DNA of 64,000 bases, taken from positions 1 to 64,000 of the forward strand of contig NZ_NJIF01000002.1 of assembly GCF_002209555.1 (NCBI RefSeq). The letters run 5' to 3'. The notes below the pieces were generated by a model that was not told where the DNA came from, did not search any database, and saw nothing but the letters and a program-made list of their open reading frames with translations. Made by a program: the position numbers and the translations under genes. This document shows positions 25,415 through 35,150 of the stretch, piece by piece (position 1 is the first letter of the stretch; every line of letters starts with the position of its first letter). The stretch comes from Achromobacter insolitus. GTDB lineage: Bacteria; Pseudomonadota; Gammaproteobacteria; Burkholderiales; Burkholderiaceae_B.

Positions 25415-26485
25415 CTAGGCCGCATCCCTCTGCCGCGACGCCAGAAAAGCGTAGATCGGCCCCGTCACTATCACCACGAAAACCATGCGCGTGACGTGGA
25501 ATGCGGTGACTACCGGCACCCCTAGCTGCAGCACTTTGGCCGTAATGGCCATCTCGGCAATACCGCCCGGCGTGGTGCCGAGAATCAGGGTTGGAATGGG
25601 GGCCGCAGACCACAGTGACAGCAAGGCGCCCAGTCCGAAAGCCAGAGCCAGGGCGGCTACCGTGAAGCCGGCCACCGCAGCGATGAAACGCGGAGCGGCC
25701 CGAAAGAAATCCGGGCGATAGCGATCCCCCAGCGACCAACCAATCAGCAGCTGGCCCACCTTCGGGACGTAATCCGGCAGTGCCGACAACTCGATGCCAT
25801 TGGCGGTAAGGACCATGGCGGCCAACATCGGGCCCAGCACCCAGGGATTGGGCAGGCGCAGTTTCATGAAGGCCATGCCGCCGATGCTGGTCAGGCCGAC
25901 CAGCGCCGCCAGCCCCCAGCCATGGACGACCTTGGGTCCGGGTACGGTGGGATCCAGGCCCGCAACGCCCCACCATTGGAAGATGAAGGGCACCGTCACC
26001 ACCACCATGAGTACGCGCACACTGTGCGCCGTGGCCACGCGATCGATGCGCGCCCCATGGCGCTCGGCCAGGTTCGCCATCTCGCTGGCCCCGCCTATGG
26101 CCGACGAAAACCACGCCGTCTTGAAATCCGCGTCCGTGTAGCGACGAAGAATCGCTGTGCCCATGAACGCCAGGCCTAGCGCGAACAACATGCCGGCGAC
26201 GATGGGTCCTGCATTGCTGCCAATGTGGCCGATAACCTGTGGCGTGAAATACAGACCCAAGGACGTGCCGATCACCCATTGGCCGGCATTGCGCGCAGGC
26301 CTGGGGCAGGCAGTGCCCAAGCCAGCGATGCGTGTCGCCGCGGTCACGAGCAACGCCCCCAGCATCCAAGGCAGCGGAATATGCGCCCAAACGGCCAGCA
26401 ACGCCCCTGCCAATGCGATCGCCAGACCGCCCAAAACCCTCCACAACATGTTCTGAACCACGATACCGCCGTGCCTTAAGCTCAT
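25415..26485 (-). CDS. AbrB-family integral membrane protein
   Basis: A 356-residue membrane protein with about ten hydrophobic helices made of two similar halves (LPWMLGALLVTAA near 38-50 and NPWVLGPMLAAMV near 212-225), the duplicated layout of the Gram-negative AbrB/YbcA-like membrane family (COG3180). It is often labelled an ammonia monooxygenase or AidB regulator, labels that rest on little. Probable transporter. ATG 26485 is used; MLWRVLGG at 26449 is an alternative. It is divergent from the aminotransferase gene with a gap of about 75 bp. Confidence 0.82.
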   Translation of the reverse strand: MSLRHGGIVVQNMLWRVLGGLAIALAGALLAVWAHIPLPWMLGALLVTAATRIAGLGTACPRPARNAGQWVIGTSLGLYFTPQVIGHIGSNAGPIVAGMLFALGLAFMGTAILRRYTDADFKTAWFSSAIGGASEMANLAERHGARIDRVATAHSVRVLMVVVTVPFIFQWWGVAGLDPTVPGPKVVHGWGLAALVGLTSIGGMAFMKLRLPNPWVLGPMLAAMVLTANGIELSALPDYVPKVGQLLIGWSLGDRYRPDFFRAAPRFIAAVAGFTVAALALAFGLGALLSLWSAAPIPTLILGTTPGGIAEMAITAKVLQLGVPVVTAFHVTRMVFVVIVTGPIYAFLASRQRDAA

Positions 26486-26561
26486 GAGAAAACCGAATTA
26501 TGAGTTAGTGGGATACTTACGAAAACTCTCTCTGCTAGCAACGTTCCCTCTCGCGTCCACC

Positions 26562-27728
26562 ATGATCCGATCCAAACTTCCCGACGTTGGCACCACCATC
26601 TTTACCGTGATGAGCCGCTTGGCCATCGAGCACAAAGCCATCAACCTGGGCCAGGGCTTCCCCGACTTCGACCCCGACCCCGCCTTGTGCGCGCTGGTAT
26701 CCAAAGCGATGGCCGACGGCCACAACCAGTATCCCTATATGCCCGGCGTCGCGCCGCTGCGTGAGGCCATTGCCGCCAAGACGCGCGAACTCTACGGCCA
26801 TGCCTACGATCCCGAAACCGAGATCACCGTCACCAGCGGCGCTACCGAAGCGCTGATGGCAACCGTGCTGGCCGCCGTGGGCAGCGGCGACGAAGTGGTG
26901 GTCATCGAGCCCTGCTACGACTCCTATCTGCCGGCAATTCGCCTGGCGGGCGGAACGGCGGTGCCCGTGCCCCTGCGCGCGCCCACCGAAGCCGATCCCT
27001 ACTACCGCATCGACTGGCAGCGCGTACGCGACGCCATCACGTCCAAGACGCGCCTGCTGATGCTGAATTTTCCGCACAACCCAACGGGCGCGGTGCTTGA
27101 CGACAGCGACCTGGACGCGCTCGAAGCCATTGTCCGCGACACTGGCGTGCTGCTGGTGTCAGACGAGGTCTACGAACACATCGTGTTCGACGGCAAGCCC
27201 CATGCCAGCGTGGCGCGCCGCCCGCTGCTGGCCGAACATGCCTTCGTGATCTCTTCCTTCGGCAAGACCTATCACACTACAGGCTGGAAAATCGGCTACT
27301 GCTGCGCGCCGCGCCAGCTGAGCGCCGAACTGCGCAAAGTACATCAGTTCATGGTGTTCACCGTACCCTCGCCCATGCAGTTCGCACTGGCGGAGTTCAT
27401 GCGTGATCCCAAGCCTTACCTGGATTTGCCGGCTTTTTATGAAGCCAAGCGCGACCGCCTGGCGCAAGGCCTCGCCAAGACCCGCTTCCGGCCCTTGCCC
27501 AGTCCTGGCACGTTCTTCCTGCTGGCCGACTACAGCCAGATATCCAGGCAGAACGAAGCCGACTTCGCGCGCGACCTCACGGTGAATCACGGCGTCACGG
27601 TAATTCCGGTGTCCGCGTTTTACCGTCAGCCCGACGCGGCCGAATCCAACCATCGCATCGTGCGTTTCTGCTTCGCCAAAAAGGATGCAACGCTCGATGC
27701 CGCGCTGGAACGGCTGGCCCGGGTCTGA
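26562..27728 (+). CDS. Class I PLP aminotransferase (methionine/kynurenine aminotransferase type)
   Basis: A 388-residue fold-type I aminotransferase of the YbdL/KAT group. INLGQGFPDFDPDP is near the N terminus, NFPHNPTGAVL holds the Asn that contacts PLP, SDEVYEHIVFDG follows, and the Schiff-base Lys is in SSFGKTYHTTGWKIGY. The C-terminal VRFCFAKKD carries the substrate-binding Arg. Expected to transaminate methionine or aromatic 2-oxo acids. ATG 26562 is chosen; upstream frame extensions lack family similarity. Confidence 0.9.
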   Translation: MIRSKLPDVGTTIFTVMSRLAIEHKAINLGQGFPDFDPDPALCALVSKAMADGHNQYPYMPGVAPLREAIAAKTRELYGHAYDPETEITVTSGATEALMATVLAAVGSGDEVVVIEPCYDSYLPAIRLAGGTAVPVPLRAPTEADPYYRIDWQRVRDAITSKTRLLMLNFPHNPTGAVLDDSDLDALEAIVRDTGVLLVSDEVYEHIVFDGKPHASVARRPLLAEHAFVISSFGKTYHTTGWKIGYCCAPRQLSAELRKVHQFMVFTVPSPMQFALAEFMRDPKPYLDLPAFYEAKRDRLAQGLAKTRFRPLPSPGTFFLLADYSQISRQNEADFARDLTVNHGVTVIPVSAFYRQPDAAESNHRIVRFCFAKKDATLDAALERLARV

Positions 27729-27757
27729 GAGTTCTAGAATTCTTGAAAAATCTCGCC

Positions 27758-27780
27758 ACCCCTATATTCAAGGGGTTTTA
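27758..27780 (+). terminator. Terminator of the aminotransferase gene
   Basis: ACCCCT, 7-nt loop, AGGGGT followed by TTTTATT, 30 nt after the stop. Confidence 0.75.
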
Positions 27781-27790
27781 TTCAAAAACA

Positions 27791-27805
27791 TGAATAAATA
27801 CTCGC
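27791..27805 (+). repeat. 15-bp repeat, copy 1
   Basis: TGAATAAATACTCGC, identical to 35151-35165. It lies between the aminotransferase terminator and the tctA terminator. Confidence 0.6.
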
Positions 27806-27841
27806 GTTTAAGAGTTCGGCAATCCGTATGGATTCATGAAT

Positions 27842-27870
27842 AAAAAAAGGGCGCCCATAAGGCGCCCTTT
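27842..27870 (-). terminator. Terminator of the tctCBA genes
   Basis: Stem AAAGGGCGCC / GGCGCCCTTT with a 5-nt loop, followed on the reverse strand by a seven-T run. Confidence 0.88.
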
Positions 27871-27934
27871 GCAATATCCGGTTCAGATCCCGCGGCCGGC
27901 TGCTGCCCTTTACAACAGCCGCGCCGCCATCGGA

Positions 27935-29461
27935 TCAGACCGGACCAGCGGCAAGCTTTTTCGCTGCGCGCATGCGGCGCATGATTTGCGGCAGGATCAC
28001 GACCGCGGCCGCCCCCACCCACATCGCGATCGACACCGGGCTGGCAAACAGCACTGCCACGTCGCCGTCGGTCATGGACAAGGCGCGACGCAGGTTCTGC
28101 TCCATCATGTTGCCCAACACCACGCCCAGCACCAGCGGTGCCATCGGGACACCGAACTTGCGCAAGAAATATCCCAGGGCACCGATGCCGGCCACCAGCA
28201 GCAGGTCGAACGTGCCCGCGTTAATGGCGTAAACGCCGATATAGCTGATGCAGAGGATGCCAGGCACCATCAGCCATCCCGGCACCGACAACACTTTGGA
28301 GAAGAACCGTACGAGCGGCACGTTCATGATGAACAACAATACGTTCGCCACGAACAACGAAGCGATCAAACCCCACACGAGCTCGGGCTTGGAATCGAAC
28401 AGGACCGGGCCCGGTGTGATGTTGTAGAGCGTCAGCGCGCCCATCATCACGGCAGTAGTACCCGAGCCCGGTACGCCCAGCGTAAGCATAGGGACGAACG
28501 AACCTATGGCCGAAGCGGTAGCAGCAGCTTCCGGCGCCACCAGACCACGCATATCGCCCTTGCCGAACTTGGCTTCGGGATCCTTGGCCTCGATGATGCG
28601 CTTTTCCTGCGAATACGCCACGGCTGCAGCCACGCTTGCGCCGGCGCCAGGCAATACGCCCACGCCAAAGCCCACCAGCGAACTGCGCACCACGCTCCAC
28701 CAGGTGAGCGCCATTTCCTTCAGGTTGAAAAGTTTGCGACCACTGGGCTTGACCTCGACGCTGTGGCCGGACATCACTTTCTCAAGCATTTCCAGCATTT
28801 CGCTGACTGCAAACAGCGCGATCACCACGACCACGAATTCGATACCGTCGGCCAGGTGCACCGATTCGAAGGTATAGCGATACACGCCCGAGTTAGCGTC
28901 CACGCCCACGACCGAAATCGACAGGCCGATCATCGCCGCCAGCACACCCTTGACGGGCTGCTTGCCCAGCAGGCTGGTCAGGCAGCAGAACGCGAAAATC
29001 ATCAGCACGAAATATTCGGCAGGGCCAAAGGCGAGCGCCCATTTGGCCAGCAAGGGCGCCAGCAGGATGATGCCCAACACCGACACGATGGCCCCGAAGA
29101 AGGCCGACCATGCCGACAGCGACAGTGCCACGCTGGCCAGGCCCTGGCGCGCAAGCGGATATCCGTCCAGTGTCGTCATGATGGCACTGGCCTCGCCCGG
29201 CACATTAAGCAGGATCGCGGTGATGCGGCCGCCATACTCAGCGCCTACGTACACGGCCGCCAACAGAATCAGCGCAGTCTCCGGCGGCAGGTTCATGGCG
29301 AAAGCGATCGGTATCAGCATGGCCACGCCGTTGACCGGTCCCAGGCCGGGCAGCACGCCCACCATGGTTCCGATGAACGAACCGATCAATGCCACCAGGA
29401 TATTTGTCAGCGAAAAGGCTACGCCAAAGCCGATCGCCAAGTGATCAAGGATGCCGCTCAT
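27935..29461 (-). CDS. tctA: Tripartite tricarboxylate transporter, large membrane subunit TctA
   Basis: A 508-residue polytopic membrane protein that forms the transport channel of a TTT-type secondary importer. The N terminus MSGILDHLAIGFGVAFSLTN and the signature GVLPGLGPVNGVAMLIPI are characteristic, repeated in the second half as GVGVLPGAGASVAAAVAYSQ. ATG 29461 overlaps the tctB stop (ATGA), so a longer upstream frame is rejected. It is the last gene of tctC-tctB-tctA. Confidence 0.93.
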   Translation of the reverse strand: MSGILDHLAIGFGVAFSLTNILVALIGSFIGTMVGVLPGLGPVNGVAMLIPIAFAMNLPPETALILLAAVYVGAEYGGRITAILLNVPGEASAIMTTLDGYPLARQGLASVALSLSAWSAFFGAIVSVLGIILLAPLLAKWALAFGPAEYFVLMIFAFCCLTSLLGKQPVKGVLAAMIGLSISVVGVDANSGVYRYTFESVHLADGIEFVVVVIALFAVSEMLEMLEKVMSGHSVEVKPSGRKLFNLKEMALTWWSVVRSSLVGFGVGVLPGAGASVAAAVAYSQEKRIIEAKDPEAKFGKGDMRGLVAPEAAATASAIGSFVPMLTLGVPGSGTTAVMMGALTLYNITPGPVLFDSKPELVWGLIASLFVANVLLFIMNVPLVRFFSKVLSVPGWLMVPGILCISYIGVYAINAGTFDLLLVAGIGALGYFLRKFGVPMAPLVLGVVLGNMMEQNLRRALSMTDGDVAVLFASPVSIAMWVGAAAVVILPQIMRRMRAAKKLAAGPV

Positions 29462-29895
29462 ATCAGGGTCTCCAGCAAACCGGTAGGCAGGACGACGTCC
29501 AGCACCTTGTCGAACAGCAAGAAAAACAAAACGCTCATGACGGCGCCGCCAATCGCGCATTTGATCCAGCCGCCTCCGAACAGGCGGCCCACGAATATCG
29601 TCATCAGGGTGGTTGCGATCACGAAACCCAGCCACTGGAACAGGAAGGCATACGCCACGGCGAACCCCATCATCAGCGCGATGCGGGCGTTTGCGCCGGG
29701 AGGATTGGCCTCGACCTGATGACCGCCCTTGTAGATGAGCCATAAGCCGCACAGGCCGATGATCAGCGCCAGCAGCAGCGGAAAGGCGCGCGGGCCCACC
29801 GGCTCATAGGCGAAGGGGGCTTCGATTCCCCAACCCGCCGCGGTCATGAAGGCGGCCAGCGCAAGCGCCGCCACGCCCAGTATTCGATCGTTCAT
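29458..29895 (-). CDS. tctB: Tripartite tricarboxylate transporter, small membrane subunit TctB
   Basis: 145 residues with four hydrophobic helices, the size and layout of TctB. MNDRILGVAALALAAFMTAA begins the first helix, FAYEPVGPRAFPLLLAL is a family motif. ATG 29895 is used; the upstream frame is low in similarity. It overlaps tctA. Confidence 0.9.
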   Translation of the reverse strand: MNDRILGVAALALAAFMTAAGWGIEAPFAYEPVGPRAFPLLLALIIGLCGLWLIYKGGHQVEANPPGANARIALMMGFAVAYAFLFQWLGFVIATTLMTIFVGRLFGGGWIKCAIGGAVMSVLFFLLFDKVLDVVLPTGLLETLI

Positions 29896-30006
29896 GATCA
29901 CTTTTCCGTTGTAGTCGCATCGCGCGGCGCAGCACTCCCCTGCCGCCGCGGCAATGCCGGCGGCGGGGAATCCTGATTGGCGCAACAGGGAGAAACGCCT
30001 TGCGGC

Positions 30007-31005
30007 TTACTTCTTGACCAGGCCGAAGGAGTCGGCCAGTTCGCCGTAGACCTTGACCTGGTTCTTCACGTAGGCGTCGAGGTCGGGACCCGTCTTGTTG
30101 AAGGGAAACAGGCCTTGCTGCTGGCGCAGCTTGTCGAACTCGGGCGAAGCCGTGGTCTTGTTGAAAGCGTCGACCCAGAACTGGTAGTCGCTGTCCGACA
30201 CCTTCGGGCCCACATAGAAGCCGCGGATGATGGGCCAGACGATGTCGTAACCCTGCTCCTTCGCGGTGGGCACGGTGCCCAGCTTGCCAGGCAGGCGCTG
30301 ATCGTTGAACACGGCCAGCACGCGGATAGGGGCGCCGCCTTCCAGCATGGTGAACGCTTCCGCCGCATCGCCCATGTAGGCCTGGATGTGGCCGCCGCGC
30401 AAAGCCGTCACGGCCTCGCCGCCGCCTTCAAAGGCCACGAAGCGCATCTTCTTGAAATCCACGCCTGCAGCCTTCGCGGTCAATGCGGCCTTCATCCAGT
30501 CCTGGCTGCCCACGGTGCCACCGGCGCCGAGAACGATCTTGGTCGGATCCTGTTTAAAAGCTTCCATCAGGCTCTTCAGGTCCGTGTACGGAGAATCGTT
30601 GCGGACCACTGCCACGCCGTAGTCAGTACCGATCGCGGCCAGCCAGCGCACGTCATTGACGTTGTACTTGCCGAACTTGCCCTGGGCCAGGTTCAACAGC
30701 GAACCGCCCGAGAAGGCCACGATGGTGCCCGGCTCGTTCGGGTGTTGCGCCACGATGTTGTTGTAGGCCACGGCACCGATCCCGCCGGGCATGTAGACGA
30801 TGCGCATGGAGGTCTTGAGCGCACCGCTTTGCTTCAGGCCTTCGGTGGCCAGACGGCAGGTCAGGTCGAAACCGCCGCCGGGCTGGGCAGGCGCGATGCA
30901 TTCCGGGCGGCGCGGCTCTTCGGCCGCGTGAGCGGCGCCCAGGTTCAGGGTAATCGCGCCCAGCGCCGCGAAGGCGGCCAGGCGAAGTTTCAGACGAGTC
31001 TGCAT
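30007..31005 (-). CDS. tctC: Tripartite tricarboxylate transporter receptor TctC
   Basis: Periplasmic substrate receptor, 332 residues, with signal peptide MQTRLKLRLAAFAALGAITL ending at AAHA. The mature protein starts EEPRRPECIAPAQPGGGFDLTC, the TctC-type pattern, which differs from the Bug receptor at 10639 (PFPPGGGND). First gene of tctCBA and downstream of the tctDE sensor pair, which fits citrate or a related carboxylate as ligand by analogy with the Salmonella tct locus. Confidence 0.92.
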   Translation of the reverse strand: MQTRLKLRLAAFAALGAITLNLGAAHAAEEPRRPECIAPAQPGGGFDLTCRLATEGLKQSGALKTSMRIVYMPGGIGAVAYNNIVAQHPNEPGTIVAFSGGSLLNLAQGKFGKYNVNDVRWLAAIGTDYGVAVVRNDSPYTDLKSLMEAFKQDPTKIVLGAGGTVGSQDWMKAALTAKAAGVDFKKMRFVAFEGGGEAVTALRGGHIQAYMGDAAEAFTMLEGGAPIRVLAVFNDQRLPGKLGTVPTAKEQGYDIVWPIIRGFYVGPKVSDSDYQFWVDAFNKTTASPEFDKLRQQQGLFPFNKTGPDLDAYVKNQVKVYGELADSFGLVKK

Positions 31006-31125
31006 TTTTTGCGTCTCCGAGATTTATAGGTCTAGGTATGGCTGGAAGCTCTGCTCAGACAGTTCTTTGCGCAATAACGCCCCCAGTGAACGCAACCGTA
31101 CAAAACCCAAGCTTTCCAAAAGCTT

Positions 31126-32613
31126 TCAAAAACCGCTGTTTTCCTGGTGCGTCGCAGCATCGGACCCGCTTTCCAGGGTAAACACCAATGCCGCCCTCAA
31201 GCCAGGCAGGGGCACGCGGTTCTCCAGTACCAGCCGCGCCCCAAGGATCTCGGCGATGGTCCCTACGATGGCGAGCCCCAGGCCGGCGCCAGGCTTGTTT
31301 TTGCCCGCGGCGCCCCGGCGAAAACGAATGCAGGCGCGGGCGATGTCTTCCGCCGACATGCCGGGGCCGCTGTCCTCGACCACCAGCCTCGCCAGCCCAG
31401 GCTCGATGAGGACCTTCACCGTCACTTCCCCCGCTGGCGATGTGTAACGGATGGCATTGTCGACCAGATTGCTGACAGCCTCCCTCAGTAGCCACTCCGC
31501 TCCTTGGACGACCACAGGCCGTGTTTCGGCCTCCAGACCGACATCGAGCTGGCGGGCACGGGCCGTGGGAAGCAGGCTGCGGATGACGGCGTCGGCCAAC
31601 TCGACCAGGTCCACCGGTTCCGGGTTGAACCCGCCTTCGGCCAGGGAGGCGTCTTTAGCGCGCGCCAGAGCGAGCATCTGGTTGGTGGTGCGTACGGCCC
31701 TGTCCAACCCTTCTTGCATCGCCAGAAGGGCTGTACGGACCTCCTGGGGGTCTGTTTCGCGCAAGGCGTAGGCCGTCTGGGTCCGCAAAACCGACAAAGG
31801 GGTGCGCAACTGGTGCGATGCGTCGTCCAGGAACTGACTCTGGACCCTCGCCTGGGCCGCAAAACGGGCCATGTGGAGGTTTACGGCCGCAACTAGGGGT
31901 AGGACCTCCCCTGGCATGTCCGAAGCGCCTACGGGGCTTAAATCGTCCGCAGAACGCCCTTCCACCTCCTGGCGCAACCTGGCCAGGGGGCGCAAGGCCA
32001 TGAAAACCCCCAGGATGATCACCAGGACGCTGATCAGGATCACGGCAAGATCCCGCTCCACGGAACGAACAAGCACCTGGTGCAGGAAGGCCTGACGGGT
32101 ATCCAGGCCCTCGGCCACCTGCACAATCACCCGTCCCCCTTTATTTGCATAGAGCGGCGGATCCATGGTCCGCGCCAGTGCTGCGACCCGCACAGGCGTT
32201 CCCTGGTAGTCGGCATAGAAAAAGCGTGGTTCACCGGAAACGAGCGGGTCGGCGGGCATGGGCAGCCCCGGGCTGCCGATTTCCGCCAGCCCGTCCTCGG
32301 TAGCGACTCGGTAGAACACGCTGCCATTGGCCGTCAGCTCGAAAAATTCCAGCATCAGGTATGGCTGCTCCATGGCTAATCCACCGCTGGCTGTGGATAT
32401 GTTGTGGTCGATGGCGCGCAGCGCTCCAGCGAGCGACCGGTCATAGGCAGTGTCGACCTGATTGCGCAACTGATGGTTCGACAGCCACAAGGCTCCCATC
32501 ATCACGAAAACCAACGTCGGAATCAGCCACCAGAGAAGTTGGGTTTTCAGGGTGCGATTGCGTCTTTTCGCCGCGAAAAATCCATTTTTTTCCGCACTTC
32601 TAGTTGTCAACAA
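31126..32613 (-). CDS. tctE: Sensor histidine kinase TctE-like
   Basis: Membrane-bound sensor kinase, 495 residues. A cytoplasmic N terminus and helix LLWWLIPTLVFVMMGALWL precede a periplasmic sensor domain; a second helix is AVILISVLVIILGVFMAL. The HisKA box DDASHQLRTPLSVLRTQ has the phosphorylated His. NAIRYTSP, VEDSGPGM and GAGLGLAIV are the ATP-binding N, G1 and G2 boxes. It starts at TTG (32613 or 32610) and overlaps the tctD stop, so translation is coupled. It lies 120 nt before no further gene of its own; tctC begins on the same strand after it in map order, upstream of tctE's end. Confidence 0.9.
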   Translation of the reverse strand: MLTTRSAEKNGFFAAKRRNRTLKTQLLWWLIPTLVFVMMGALWLSNHQLRNQVDTAYDRSLAGALRAIDHNISTASGGLAMEQPYLMLEFFELTANGSVFYRVATEDGLAEIGSPGLPMPADPLVSGEPRFFYADYQGTPVRVAALARTMDPPLYANKGGRVIVQVAEGLDTRQAFLHQVLVRSVERDLAVILISVLVIILGVFMALRPLARLRQEVEGRSADDLSPVGASDMPGEVLPLVAAVNLHMARFAAQARVQSQFLDDASHQLRTPLSVLRTQTAYALRETDPQEVRTALLAMQEGLDRAVRTTNQMLALARAKDASLAEGGFNPEPVDLVELADAVIRSLLPTARARQLDVGLEAETRPVVVQGAEWLLREAVSNLVDNAIRYTSPAGEVTVKVLIEPGLARLVVEDSGPGMSAEDIARACIRFRRGAAGKNKPGAGLGLAIVGTIAEILGARLVLENRVPLPGLRAALVFTLESGSDAATHQENSGF

Positions 32614-33277
32614 GGTTCTCCAGGCAGTAGCCCATGCCCCGCATGGTCACGATTTGCACACCGGTATCCGCCAATTTCTTGCGCAACCGGTGCACTACGA
32701 CCTCGATGGCTTCCAGGTTTATGTCCGCATCGTCGGTCAGGATGCGATCCAGGATCTGCTGCTTGTTGATGGGTTCGCCGCTTTTCTGGATCAGTACACG
32801 CAGGACCGAGTGTTCACGTGGGGATAACTGCAAGGGCTGTCCGCCAACCGTGAATTTTTGAGCAGAAGTCTCGAAAACCAGGTTTCCAAGCGTGAGCCGC
32901 GGATGTTCCCGTCCGCGGCTACGTCGGATGAGCGCGATCAATCGCGCTTCCAACTCTTCCACAACAAATGGCTTTGGCAGGAAGTCGTCCGCTCCCTGAT
33001 GCAGCGTGCCGATTTTTTCGGCTAGCGAATCGCGCGCGGTCAAGACCAGGACCGGCGTACGGTCGTCCCGCGCGCGAATCTTCGCGAGCAAAGTATGGCC
33101 ATCCATGCCCGGAAGTCCGAGATCCAGGATGACCGCGTCGAATTCTTCCATTGCCAGCCGTCTTTCGGCGACCAGCCCGTCATCAGCCCATTCAACAACG
33201 AAACCCGCGTGCCTGGCCAGGCTTCTTGAAAGCCAGCGAGCAAGTTCGGCTTCGTCTTCTATCAGGAGGATGCGCAT
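32600..33277 (-). CDS. tctD: Response regulator TctD-like (OmpR family)
   Basis: 225-residue OmpR/PhoB-type regulator. The receiver domain has acidic pocket EDE near the N terminus, phospho-acceptor D51 in VILDLGLPGMDG, T in VLVLTARD and K in FLPKPF. The C-terminal winged helix includes LQLSPREHSVLRVLIQKSG and EVVVHRLRKKL, GMGYCLE. First gene of the leftward tctDE pair, with the AT-rich 33.3-33.8 kb gap as promoter region. Confidence 0.93.
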   Translation of the reverse strand: MRILLIEDEAELARWLSRSLARHAGFVVEWADDGLVAERRLAMEEFDAVILDLGLPGMDGHTLLAKIRARDDRTPVLVLTARDSLAEKIGTLHQGADDFLPKPFVVEELEARLIALIRRSRGREHPRLTLGNLVFETSAQKFTVGGQPLQLSPREHSVLRVLIQKSGEPINKQQILDRILTDDADINLEAIEVVVHRLRKKLADTGVQIVTMRGMGYCLENLVDN

Positions 33278-33766
33278 GGACGGAGTCCGGGGGGGGATGG
33301 CTGGGCGGAATGGGAGAGCATGTTTGGCTTTTCCTTAATTTCTCTTTATATAAAGACTAATGATTAATAAGGCCTGTGGATAACTACCTTAACCTTGAAA
33401 ACCTCTTTTTTTTCATCCACTTGGAAGCGTTTTTGCCTGTGCAAGAACTCTGTGTGGGAAAAAAGCTGAAGTTGGACAAGATTTTGGACCCTGGCCAAAA
33501 CCCCTGCTTGTTCAACTTGCCTCCACAAAATGTGCACAAGGCGTCTCCTTAGGAGTTATCCACAGGCCCTTTCTGCCTGACCGGTCCCAAAACCGGCACT
33601 TTTACCCCGAAAAATGCCCTGCTGCCTACCCGCTTTTTTGCCTTCCAGGACGCCTTCAGAGGGCCTGTAGGGCGTTCGCGGAAAGGGGGGTTCCAGGGGA
33701 TGTGCGCAGCGATTCTTGACTGGGAACTGAACAAAAAGTGAGCAGCTTCCGCCGTAGAATCCCGCC
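33278..33766. promoter_or_regulatory. AT-rich divergent gap with two perfect DnaA boxes
   Basis: This 489-bp gap between tctD (leftward) and clcB (rightward) has no supported gene. It is unusually AT-rich at 33339-33372 (TTTATATAAAG, TTAATAA). It carries perfect DnaA boxes at 33375-33383 (minus) and 33556-33564 (plus), plus looser copies such as TCATCCACT near 33415. It must hold two promoters. The boxes could be regulatory or DnaA-titrating. Confidence 0.6.
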
Positions 33767-35134
33767 ATGGCGACAGAAATCAGAATCAAGAAATCGGGCT
33801 GGGCGATCTGGCTCAGAACCCGTCTGCTGGCGGACAATTTGCCGGCCACGCTCTGCGCGGCGGCGCTGATGGGCTTGCTGGGGGCGCTGGCCACCGTGGT
33901 CTTCCGCGAAATGCTTGGCTGGACGCAAACTTTGCTGGGAGGAGAAGACGTGCCTCACGGCATGGTGTCGCTGGCGCGAGGCCTGAATCCTTGGGAACGC
34001 TTTCTGATGCCTGCCATCGGCGGCGCCATTGCCGGCGTGATCCTCCAAATGGCGGCCAAGTGGCTACCCAGGCGCGGCGCAGCGGACTATATGGAGGCAA
34101 TTTCAGTCGGGCGCGGAGTCATCGGCTTTCGCCAGACGGTCGCGCGCAGCCTGTCATCGATCTTTTCCATCGGCTCCGGCGCTTCCATCGGCCGTGAAGG
34201 CCCCATGGTGCAATTGGCGGCGATGTTGTCATCCCTGACTGGCCGCTACCTGGTCCTGCCGCCCCGGCATTTGCGCTTATTGGTTGCCTGCGGTGCCACT
34301 GCGGGAATCACGGCCGCGTACAACGCGCCCATCGCCGGCGCCTTGTTCATTTCAGAGATCGTCTACGGAGCGATTGCATCGGCCACGCTGGTACCGCTGG
34401 TTGTATCGTCGGTCGTCGCCAATATCGTGACGCGCCAGATCCTGCATTACGACGCCGTTTTTCACATGCCCCCTTTCACGTTCATGTCGGGATGGGAGGT
34501 CATCAATTACCTGGGGCTCGGTGTGATCGCCGGCCTGGCGGCGCCACAGTTCCTGCGCTTTCTCGATACGGCGCGGGCCGCATTCGCCCGTGTGCCCGCG
34601 CCGCTATGGGCCCGCATGGCACTGGGCGGTTTGATCGTCGGCGCTTTGTCGGTGGTGAACCCCGAGGTCTGGGGCAATGGGTATAGCGTAGTCAACAGCA
34701 TGTTGCACACGCAGTGGGCCTGGCAGGCCGTGGCCGCCATCCTGCTTTTGAAAACGTTGGCTACCGCGGCAAGTGTGGGATCAGGTGCGGTCGGCGGTGT
34801 ATTTACGCCCACGCTGTTCGTGGGGGCGGCACTTGGAGCCCTGTACGGCACGGGCTTGCAGGCCTTGTTTCCAGCGGGCGACCTGTCAGCGGTGTCCAGT
34901 TACGCCGTGGTGGGCATGGGCGCGTTGCTGGCTGCGACTACGTATGCGCCCTTGATGTCGATCCTGATGATTTTCGAGATGACGCTCAGCTATGAAGTCA
35001 TGCTGCCGTTGATGTTGGCTTGCATAACGGGCTATGTGATCGCGCATCGGATACGGCCCGATTCCGTCTACGCGAAGTCGCTGGCCAGCAACCGCCGCGC
35101 GCAGCGCGTGATGGCCGGGACGCGCGAGCCGTGA
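33767..35134 (+). CDS. clcB: ClC-type voltage-gated chloride channel/transporter (ClcB-like)
   Basis: 455-residue inner-membrane ClC family protein. The selectivity-filter regions are GSGASIGREGP (136-146, with gating glutamate E144) and GSGAVGGVFTPTLFVGAALG near 345. AGITAAYNAPIAGALFISE is the third signature. The length without CBS domains agrees with bacterial ClcB. Likely a H+/Cl- exchanger or channel involved in acid response. Confidence 0.92.
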   Translation: MATEIRIKKSGWAIWLRTRLLADNLPATLCAAALMGLLGALATVVFREMLGWTQTLLGGEDVPHGMVSLARGLNPWERFLMPAIGGAIAGVILQMAAKWLPRRGAADYMEAISVGRGVIGFRQTVARSLSSIFSIGSGASIGREGPMVQLAAMLSSLTGRYLVLPPRHLRLLVACGATAGITAAYNAPIAGALFISEIVYGAIASATLVPLVVSSVVANIVTRQILHYDAVFHMPPFTFMSGWEVINYLGLGVIAGLAAPQFLRFLDTARAAFARVPAPLWARMALGGLIVGALSVVNPEVWGNGYSVVNSMLHTQWAWQAVAAILLLKTLATAASVGSGAVGGVFTPTLFVGAALGALYGTGLQALFPAGDLSAVSSYAVVGMGALLAATTYAPLMSILMIFEMTLSYEVMLPLMLACITGYVIAHRIRPDSVYAKSLASNRRAQRVMAGTREP

Positions 35135-35150
35135 TCAGGTTTTATTTATG

